From Desulfofustis sp. (GTDB taxonomy: Bacteria > Desulfobacterota > Desulfobulbia > Desulfobulbales > Desulfocapsaceae), in assembly GCA_029287755.1 (NCBI GenBank), contig JARFQM010000159.1, positions 1-20,797 of the forward strand: a stretch of DNA of 20,797 nt. The letters are read 5' to 3'. Shown piece by piece: positions 15,128 through 20,797 of the stretch. A model generated the notes under the pieces. It did no database searches. It was given only the letters and a program-made list of their open reading frames with translations, and had not been told where the DNA came from. The position numbers and the translations under genes are program-made. Within the stretch, counting starts at the first letter, position 1. Each line of letters starts with the position of its first letter.

Positions 15128-16090
15128 ATGGAGACGCTACTTCCTATCGGGATAATAACCGCGATACTGTTTACTCTGACCGTTATTCTTCTAATTGCCG
15201 ACAAATTACTTGTTTCGTACGGCGACTGCAAAATCTCGGTCGCGGACGAAGACGGAGACAAGGAATTCACCGTCCAGGGCGGCTCCACCCTGCTGTCGAT
15301 CCTCATCGACCAGGGCATGGAGATACCCGCCTCCTGCGCCGGACGAGGCAGTTGCGGCTTCTGTAAACTCAATGTCAAGAGCGGCGGCGGTGATATTTTA
15401 CCCACCGAAGAGATGTTCATCAGCAAAGAAGAACAGAAAAGAGGAACCCGTCTCGCCTGCCAGGTAAAGGTCAAGGAAGATATCGAGCTGTTCGTTCCCG
15501 ATCTGATCAGCACCGTCAAGGGTATGTCCGAGAGCGATTCTTTCGACACCCGCACAAAATGGACCTTTGAGCGCGAAGGCCAGATGCTGGTGGCCGAAGA
15601 CAAGAAAACGCCGAAGCTCGACCGCACGCAGAGAAATCAGGTCCTCGATATCGTCGACAAGCATCGGGACAATCCGGGACCGATCCTGCCTATTCTCCAC
15701 GACGTCAACGCGACCTTCAACTACCTGCCGGAAGCGGTGCTTCGCCTAGTATCCAAAGAAATGGACATGCCGCTGAGTAAGATCTTCAGGATCGCCACCT
15801 TCTACAACCTCTTCAGCCTCACTCCGGTGGGTAAGTACAAAATAACCGTCTGTACCGGAACGGCATGTCATGTAAGAGGTGCCGAGGGCATCATCGAGGC
15901 CTTCGAACCGTTGCTCGGCATCAAGTGCGGTGAAACCACCGAGGACATGATGTTCACCCTCGAGGAGGTAAGATGCATCGGCTGCTGCGGACTCGCGCCG
16001 GTATTGACGGTCAACGAGGATGTCCAGGGCCCGATGACCAAGAAAAAAGTCCCCGAATTGTTAAAAGATATAAAGAATAACACGCAGTAA
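15128..16090 (+). CDS. Hybrid subunit: NqrF-type membrane-anchored [2Fe-2S] domain fused to NuoE/HndA [2Fe-2S] domain
   Basis: A 320-residue fusion. Residues 5-25 form one membrane helix; residues 33-130 are a plant-type ferredoxin domain as at the N-terminus of NqrF, with ligands C70, C76, C79 and C111 and the G-G-G-D-I-L-P-T-E signature. In ordinary NqrF an FAD/NADH reductase domain would follow. Here, after a linker, residues about 160-318 are instead a full NuoE (24-kDa, thioredoxin-like) domain with ligands C242, C247, C283 and C287 in C-T-G-T-A-C and C-I-G-C-C-G. Taken with the next gene (NuoF), this moves NADH oxidation to a separate flavoprotein and makes this subunit the bridge to the NqrD/E membrane centre (inference). 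No frameshift or stop is seen at the junction. Weak ribosome binding site. Confidence 0.9.
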   Translation: METLLPIGIITAILFTLTVILLIADKLLVSYGDCKISVADEDGDKEFTVQGGSTLLSILIDQGMEIPASCAGRGSCGFCKLNVKSGGGDILPTEEMFISKEEQKRGTRLACQVKVKEDIELFVPDLISTVKGMSESDSFDTRTKWTFEREGQMLVAEDKKTPKLDRTQRNQVLDIVDKHRDNPGPILPILHDVNATFNYLPEAVLRLVSKEMDMPLSKIFRIATFYNLFSLTPVGKYKITVCTGTACHVRGAEGIIEAFEPLLGIKCGETTEDMMFTLEEVRCIGCCGLAPVLTVNEDVQGPMTKKKVPELLKDIKNNTQ

Positions 16091-16112
16091 AAAGTCTACC
16101 AGCAACCAGCTT

Positions 16113-18014
16113 ATGGAACAGGAAATCACAACACGCGTAAAACCAATCAGCGCGCCGGCAGATATGGCGGCAATCAAGGAGCAGTGCAAGGCCGCTCTGG
16201 AACGAAGGAAAATCTGCTTCCGCGTCTGTGCCGGAACCGCCTGCATCGCCGGCGGCTCACTTGATGTCTATGAAGAGTTAAAAAATCAGATTCAGCAACG
16301 CGGCATCGATGTCAACGTCGAACTGCTCTTCGAAGGCGGAGAAACTGAAGCAGGAGCCAGTACCAGCGGCTGTCATGGTTTCTGCCAGATGGGGCCGCTG
16401 GTGCGCGTCGAGCCCCAGGGTACGTTCTACAACAAGGTAAAAGTCGATGACGTTCCCAACATCATCTCAGCCACCCTGGAAGAGCAGGGGGTGGTAGAGG
16501 AACTGCTGTTTGAGAACCAGGACGGTACCAGGGCAACCACCGAAAAGGAAGTGCCCTTTTATGCCGGCCAGAAGCGCATCGTCCTTGGCGGCTGCGGCAC
16601 GATCAACCCTGAGGACATACGAAACTACTTCGCTGTCGACGGCTATCAGGCACTGGCCAAGTGCCTTCGGGAAATGAGCCCTGAAGATGTGGTTGAAGAA
16701 GTCAAGAAATCTGGGCTCAGGGGACGCGGCGGAGGAGGTTTTCCGGCTGGCCGTAAGTGGGAATCGGCAGCCAAGGCGATTGGACGGCCCAAATACATTA
16801 TCTGCAACGCCGATGAAGGCGATCCCGGTGCCTTTATGGATCGCTCGCTGATCGAGGGCAATCCTCAGTCCGTCATTGAAGGCATGATCATCTCCGCCTA
16901 CGGGGTTGGAGCAAAATACGGCGTCGTTTACGTCAGAGCGGAGTATCCGCTGGCGGTTACCCGTTTGTTCAAGGCCATCGATCAGGCCAGAGATTACGGG
17001 CTTCTGGGCAACAATATCATGGGCACCGGTTTCGATTTCGACATCGAGGTCTTCCAGGGCGCCGGCGCCTTTGTCTGCGGCGAGTCCAGTGCTTTGCGCG
17101 CCTCAATCGAAGGGCTTCCCGGCGAACCCACCGCCAAATACGACCATGCCACGGACAAAGGGCTGTGGGAGAAGCCAACCGTACTCAACAACGTTGAGAC
17201 TTTTGCCAACGTGCCGATTATCATCAATAAAGGCGCCGACTGGTACGCCTCGATGGGCACCGACAACAGCAAGGGGACCAAGGTTTTCTCTCTGGTCGGC
17301 AATATAGTCAATACCGGCCTGATCGAAGTGGAAATGGGCACCACCCTGCGCCAGATCATCTTCGATATCGGCGGTGGCATCCCCGATGGCAAAAAGTTCA
17401 AGGCGGTGCAGACCGGCGGCCCCTCCGGTGGTTGTCTGCCGGCCGACAAGCTCGATATGCCGGTAGACTTCGACCAGCTTAAAGAGGCCGGTTCGATGAT
17501 GGGCTCCGGCGGCATGATCGTCATGGACGAAGGGGCCTGCGTGGTCAACGTCGCCAAATATTTCATCGAGTTCTGCAACGATGAATCGTGCGGCAAATGC
17601 ATTTCCTGCCGGGACGGTTCTGCAGCCCTGCTCAATATTCTCGATCGAATCTGCGAGGGAGAGGGGAGAGAGGAAGACCTGGAAACCATGACAGATCTCT
17701 GCCACTGCATCGATGACGCCTCCATGTGCGGTCTCGGAACTTCCCTGCCCAACCCTGTTCTGAGCACCCTGCAATATTTCAGGGATGAGTATCTGGCCCA
17801 TATCAAGGACAAAAACTGCCCGGCCAAGGTCTGCAAACCGCTATTCACCTACGAGGTGGTAACCGACAATTGTAAAATGTGCGGTTTGTGCTTCAGAAAC
17901 TGCCCGTCCGATGCAGTCATCTGGAAGAAGAAAGAGGTTGCCGAGATTATCCAGGATAAATGTGTAAAATGCGGTATTTGCAAAGAAGTCTGTAAGTTCG
18001 GTGCCATAGAATAA
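16113..18014 (+). CDS. nuoF: NuoF-type NAD(P)H dehydrogenase flavoprotein, HndC/HydB-like with terminal ferredoxin domains
   Basis: A 633-residue protein, longer than complex I NuoF. Order: an N-terminal thioredoxin-like [2Fe-2S] domain (C39, C44, C87, C91); the FMN/NAD(H) domain with G-R-G-G-G-G-F-P-A-G-R-K-W (204-216) and N-A-D-E-G-D-P-G-A-F; the [4Fe-4S] site C493, C496, C499 and C539; a C-P-A-K-V-C motif (569-574); and two [4Fe-4S] motifs at the end (C587/590/593/597 and C617/620/623/627). This is the layout of HydB/HndC subunits of electron-bifurcating NADH-linked enzymes, not of plain NuoF. It would oxidise NAD(P)H with FMN and pass electrons to the adjoining NuoE domain. The G-G-G-G-F-P-A form differs from the usual G-G-A-G-F-P-T. 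NADH versus NADPH use cannot be decided by eye. Confidence 0.93.
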   Translation: MEQEITTRVKPISAPADMAAIKEQCKAALERRKICFRVCAGTACIAGGSLDVYEELKNQIQQRGIDVNVELLFEGGETEAGASTSGCHGFCQMGPLVRVEPQGTFYNKVKVDDVPNIISATLEEQGVVEELLFENQDGTRATTEKEVPFYAGQKRIVLGGCGTINPEDIRNYFAVDGYQALAKCLREMSPEDVVEEVKKSGLRGRGGGGFPAGRKWESAAKAIGRPKYIICNADEGDPGAFMDRSLIEGNPQSVIEGMIISAYGVGAKYGVVYVRAEYPLAVTRLFKAIDQARDYGLLGNNIMGTGFDFDIEVFQGAGAFVCGESSALRASIEGLPGEPTAKYDHATDKGLWEKPTVLNNVETFANVPIIINKGADWYASMGTDNSKGTKVFSLVGNIVNTGLIEVEMGTTLRQIIFDIGGGIPDGKKFKAVQTGGPSGGCLPADKLDMPVDFDQLKEAGSMMGSGGMIVMDEGACVVNVAKYFIEFCNDESCGKCISCRDGSAALLNILDRICEGEGREEDLETMTDLCHCIDDASMCGLGTSLPNPVLSTLQYFRDEYLAHIKDKNCPAKVCKPLFTYEVVTDNCKMCGLCFRNCPSDAVIWKKKEVAEIIQDKCVKCGICKEVCKFGAIE

Positions 18015-18030
18015 TCGAGGAAAACAATAA

Positions 18031-18597
18031 ATGGTTACATTCACGCTCAACGGCAAAGAATTAGAGGTTAAAGAAGGCACAACCGTACTCGAGGTCGCCC
18101 GGGAACAGGGAATCAACATCCCAACTCTTTGCTATCACGAGGAAATGTCGGCGTACGGTGCCTGCCGTCTTTGCCTGGTTGAAGTCGTTAAACGGGGCTG
18201 GCCGTCGATCCAACCAGCCTGCCTGTACCCGGCCCAGAACGGCATCGAGGTAAATACCGATACCGAGCGGGTGAGAAAATCACGCAAGATCCTGCTGGAA
18301 CTCTATCTGGCCAGATCGCCCGGTTCCCAGGCAATTATAGACATCGCCAAAGAATATGGGGTGCGCGACACACGGTTCAAGCTCAAGGAGAACCAGATGA
18401 GCGAATGTATTCTCTGCGGTCTCTGCGTGCGTGCCTGCGCCGAAATCTCCAAACGGCATGCCATCAGCTTTGCCCACAGGGGCAGTAAACGAATGATTCA
18501 GACGCCTTTTGCTGAACTGGCAGACACCTGCGTGGGCTGTCAGGCGTGCGCTTTTGTCTGTCCCACCGGGGTAATCAAGATAGACGAAGCGGATTAA
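18031..18597 (+). CDS. NuoG N-terminus-like iron-sulfur protein ([2Fe-2S] plus two [4Fe-4S])
   Basis: A 188-residue protein matching only the N-terminal electron-transfer part of NuoG, HoxU or HndD. Residues 1-65 hold a [2Fe-2S] ferredoxin domain (C34, C45, C48, C64). Residues 80-115 occupy the place of the His-Cys3 [4Fe-4S] domain, but the His and all Cys ligands are missing, so that cluster is lost. Residues 126-177 carry two [4Fe-4S] motifs (C126/129/132/136 and C167/170/173/177). There is no catalytic domain for hydrogen or formate, so it is an electron relay, possibly to or from soluble ferredoxin (inference). It starts 16 bp after the NuoF gene, with GAGGA upstream, and is the last gene before a strong terminator. 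Confidence 0.92.
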   Translation: MVTFTLNGKELEVKEGTTVLEVAREQGINIPTLCYHEEMSAYGACRLCLVEVVKRGWPSIQPACLYPAQNGIEVNTDTERVRKSRKILLELYLARSPGSQAIIDIAKEYGVRDTRFKLKENQMSECILCGLCVRACAEISKRHAISFAHRGSKRMIQTPFAELADTCVGCQACAFVCPTGVIKIDEAD

Positions 18598-18615
18598 GGC
18601 CGCTGACTGTCGCCA

Positions 18616-18670
18616 CCCCCCTGATTCTGCACCTGCACTTGCAGGCTCCGCAGGTCAGGGGGTTTTTCTT
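18616..18670 (+). terminator. Rho-independent terminator of the nqr-nuo operon
   Basis: An 8-bp stem CCCCCTGA (18617-18624) with TCAGGGGG (18655-18662) encloses a second hairpin (CCTGC 18632-18636 with GCAGG 18641-18645) and is followed at once by TTTTTCTT. It begins 19 bp after the last stop codon and closes the eight-gene unit. Confidence 0.9.
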
Positions 18671-18677
18671 TACACTC

Positions 18678-18818
18678 GAGCCATTTGCAAAACGATCTTT
18701 TCGCCCAAACTCTGCGTTATGCTCAAAATTTTATCCTCGGAATATCAATCATATGCCTGTGGTAAAATTTCTCGCATGCCTTGATTTTGAACGAAAATCT
18801 TAGTTTTGCAAAAGGTTC
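18678..18818. repeat. Long imperfect inverted-repeat element (MITE-like)
   Basis: The outer arms, 18678-18709 and 18786-18818, are near-complementary and share TTTGCAAAAC and TTTTCG blocks. An inner pair, around ATGCTCAAAATTTTA (18719-18733) and TAAAATTTCTCGCAT (18763-18777), continues the pairing. The whole would fold into one ~140-bp imperfect hairpin. Its inner segment 18711-18743 recurs inverted at 4784-4816 (30 of 33 identical). No transposase or clear target duplication is seen, so it may be a non-autonomous element or a structured repeat family. Confidence 0.6.
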
Positions 18819-19095
18819 ACTCTTCTCACAATTTCTGGAGAACGGACCCTGCTGGACTGTTGCACTTGCTGATGAATAGGGATTCGTCATGGTGCTCAGG
18901 AAGGTCTGATTGACTAAAGATGATATTCGACCTATGGTTTTGTGTAAATCAATCTTATTGACATCGATGTAAATACCACACCTGCTGCAAAACAGGTTCG
19001 GAAAACCTCGGGTCTCACCGAAACATCCGGATTGCCCTTGAAGATGGCTATCTGGTGTTTTTTCACCACCATCTCCGCTCACGAGCACTTCCGCT

Positions 19096-19380
19096 ATGGA
19101 TCAGAAACAGCAACACAACCGCCAAGAAAGCCAAGACGATCTTCTAGGAAGCCCTTCATCGGTTTTACCCAAAACAAACACAAGAATCAGTATCGAGTTT
19201 GAGAAGGGAGAGCTTGGAGGGGTCTGCACCATGAAGGTGATGCTCGATGATCTGCTGATCTGTAAGTTCGACCATCATAATCCGGACGGCTTGGCCGCCT
19301 GCGTGCGACGAGCGGCAGATGCGGTTGAACTCAGCGAATGGGCCGAAAAAGTGTTGCGTGACGATGCCAAGGGAGGATGA
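19096..19380 (+). CDS. Small hypothetical protein
   Basis: A 94-residue open frame, not recognised. The first ~28 residues are polar and probably disordered; the rest could form a small alpha/beta domain (R-I-S-I-E-F-E at 30-36, M-K-V-M-L-D-D, then a helix ending in W-A-E-K-V-L). There are no membrane segments. The ATG lacks a clear ribosome binding site, so the true start may be further in. It precedes another small gene by 42 bp on the same strand and the two may be co-transcribed. Confidence 0.5.
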   Translation: MDQKQQHNRQESQDDLLGSPSSVLPKTNTRISIEFEKGELGGVCTMKVMLDDLLICKFDHHNPDGLAACVRRAADAVELSEWAEKVLRDDAKGG

Positions 19381-19422
19381 TGCCCCGAGCCCACCCAATT
19401 AATTGGAAACAGGGAGTGCCCC

Positions 19423-19722
19423 ATGCTCATACATCAGCGTGAAATCGCCTACACCAGCGACTACCAGACATTTTTCGAAGCACTCATCAAAGCCAAGCAG
19501 CACCTGGAAAAACGATTCCCCGAAGTAGCGGTGGAACTCATGTACAACCTGGCAGGGGAGCGCGGGTTCGCGACAATCCAGACTCGCTACCCCTCTCTGG
19601 CAGACTATGAGAGAATTGACTCAGAAATGGACCAGGATGAGGAATACATGAAAATTCTCGAAGATCTCATCGGCTCAACTGGACACCTGCCAGTCGACCA
19701 GTTCTATCGGGTGATTAAATAG
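19423..19722 (+). CDS. Small protein, possibly NIPSNAP/dimeric alpha-beta barrel-like
   Basis: A 99-residue acidic protein with a GGGAG ribosome binding site. The pattern of strand, helix (F-F-E-A-L-I-K-A-K-Q-H-L), strand (V-A-V-E-L-M-Y), strand (F-A-T-I-Q-T-R-Y-P-S-L-A-D-Y-E) and helix resembles small dimeric alpha-beta barrel or NIPSNAP-type proteins. This is a resemblance of layout only. Such proteins have varied roles and no function is assigned. Downstream of the small hypothetical gene by 42 bp. Confidence 0.7.
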   Translation: MLIHQREIAYTSDYQTFFEALIKAKQHLEKRFPEVAVELMYNLAGERGFATIQTRYPSLADYERIDSEMDQDEEYMKILEDLIGSTGHLPVDQFYRVIK

Positions 19723-19925
19723 AGCAGGCTCCACCGCCCACCCACCATACCCAGCAGCATAATTTCAAGACACGCCCTCGGGCGAGGCCCAAGTTAGAAC
19801 CCGGCGGAGCATCCCTGCCGCTAGCAGTTGCAGACTACGTCAGGACGTGATAATGATTTCGTATGTGCAGCCTCCCGGACAGGCCTTGAGTGATTTCCCC
19901 TTAACACTACTCCCAATGCAGAGTC

Positions 19926-20797
19926 ATGGAATCGATGCTTAAGCCACAAGAAAAAAAGATCATCACGCAGTTGCTGGATCTCGTTTCAGAGCCTGAAGAC
20001 CTCCCTACGCTTAAATCCTTTGAAGGGTTCATGTTTGGACTCGCCATGACACCGGACGTCATTTTGCCGAGTGAATGGCTGCCTTTTATCCTCGGCGAGG
20101 AGGGGCCCGAATTTGAATCGGAGAAGCAGGCGCAGGAAATGCTAAACTGCGTTATGCGGATTTACAACAGGTTGGTGAGCGATTTCCAAAACGGACGTCT
20201 CACTCTCCCTTTGCAACTGGATGAAATGATCAGCGTGGACCTTTCAGGAGTTCATGACTGGGTAGATGGACTGACCGAAGCCCTGTGGCTGAGAGACGAA
20301 ATCTGGGACTTCGACGGCTATGATCATCTGACCGACGAGGAAAAGGATTTACTCTACACCTGCCTGACCTCCATTGAAGCTTTTGGGTCGGAAGACCTGA
20401 AAGAGACGCTTGTCGAAGCAGGTCTCGAGGAATTGTTTCAAGAACTCACCGACGATCGTCTCCAGAACAAGTTGTCGCAAAGCGATAAAATCGACATTCT
20501 GCTCATAAGCTTCCTTCCCAAAGCTGTATCGGCATTGATCGAACACGCCTACACGCTGGATCAACAGATCAGAAAATCGATGTCCTCATCCCAGGGGCCC
20601 CGCCTGGTCCAAGGGAAAAAAACCGGCAGGAACCAGCCGTGCCCTTGCGGCAGCGGTAAGAAATATAAAAAATGCTGCGAGAGAAAAGATGATCCAGCCG
20701 TCAAATCCAACCTCATCGAGGTCGATTTTTCCAGAAACAGGAAAAAACAAAGACAGTCAGGGGAACTCTTTCAGCTTAAGATTACCCTGAAGGGTGC
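19926..20797 (+). CDS. UPF0149-like/SEC-C protein, partial, entering a pRiA4b ORF-3-like domain
   Basis: An uninterrupted frame of 290 codons that leaves the window. Residues 1-215 form an acidic helical domain resembling UPF0149 (YecA/YgfB) proteins, with F-E-G-F-M-F-G-L-A near 32-40. A SEC-C zinc motif follows at 237-251 (C239, C241, C250, C251 in Q-P-C-P-C-G-S-G...C-C). The last residues, F-Q-L-K-I-T-L-K-G, match the usual opening of the plasmid pRiA4b ORF-3-like domain, so the full protein probably continues into it. The ATG at 19926 is the first after an in-frame stop; the next ATG (19935) is also possible. The ribosome binding site is weak. Molecular function unknown; SEC-C binds zinc and in SecA helps contact other proteins. 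Confidence 0.85.
   Translation, partial: MESMLKPQEKKIITQLLDLVSEPEDLPTLKSFEGFMFGLAMTPDVILPSEWLPFILGEEGPEFESEKQAQEMLNCVMRIYNRLVSDFQNGRLTLPLQLDEMISVDLSGVHDWVDGLTEALWLRDEIWDFDGYDHLTDEEKDLLYTCLTSIEAFGSEDLKETLVEAGLEELFQELTDDRLQNKLSQSDKIDILLISFLPKAVSALIEHAYTLDQQIRKSMSSSQGPRLVQGKKTGRNQPCPCGSGKKYKKCCERKDDPAVKSNLIEVDFSRNRKKQRQSGELFQLKITLKG

Noticed and set aside
16994..17848. Minus-strand 284-codon open frame
   Set aside because: Antisense to the NuoF gene; shadow frame.
18723..19088. Minus-strand 121-codon open frame
   Set aside because: Runs through the inverted-repeat element; no ribosome binding site and no domain.

Overview
The window looks like chromosomal DNA of a strict anaerobe, most likely a deltaproteobacterial (Desulfobacterota) sulfate reducer or a relative. 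This is inferred from gene content (acyl-CoA catabolism by CoA transfer, HndC/HydB-type flavoprotein, Na+-NQR membrane genes) and moderate-to-high GC; there is no rRNA or other taxonomic marker. The left 9.3 kb is a catabolic island with two divergent units. On the minus strand, reading from 7572 down to 1, are a YdiF-type CoA-transferase, an acyl-CoA dehydrogenase, a GH88-like unsaturated-uronyl hydrolase homologue, a Gfo/Idh/MocA oxidoreductase, a 3-hydroxyacyl-CoA dehydrogenase, an SDR and an AroE-like protein cut by the window edge. On the plus strand are a FadR/GntR regulator and an enoyl-CoA hydratase. The AT-rich region between them carries two related palindromes (7642-7662 and 7723-7754), one over each presumed start site, which are good candidates for the operators of the adjacent regulator. 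Together the enzymes suggest activation of an acid to its CoA ester, beta-oxidation, and extra oxidoreductase steps. The substrate is unknown; a hydroaromatic or sugar-derived acid would fit.

A lone Tat-exported protein (9386-10000, minus) and a 0.68-kb gene-free stretch separate this island from the most interesting locus, 10684-18597. It contains eight closely spaced plus-strand genes that end in a strong rho-independent terminator. The first five are NqrA, B, C, D and E of the sodium-pumping NADH:quinone oxidoreductase. They keep the FMN-attachment threonines of NqrB and NqrC and the four membrane cysteines of NqrD and NqrE. A normal NqrF is missing. In its place is a protein with the NqrF membrane anchor and [2Fe-2S] ferredoxin domain, but with the FAD/NADH reductase domain replaced by a complete NuoE/HndA domain. 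It is followed by a NuoF of the HndC/HydB type with a terminal two-cluster ferredoxin domain, and by a short NuoG-like iron-sulfur protein. NqrA also keeps two full [4Fe-4S] motifs of the RnfC kind. The locus therefore appears to encode an Na+-NQR membrane pump driven by a complex I/bifurcating-hydrogenase-type NADH module. I do not know of a described complex with this make-up.

The right end (18.6-20.8 kb) holds a long inverted repeat whose core recurs at 4784-4816, two small unknown genes, and a UPF0149-like/SEC-C protein that runs off the window and appears to enter a pRiA4b ORF-3-like domain.
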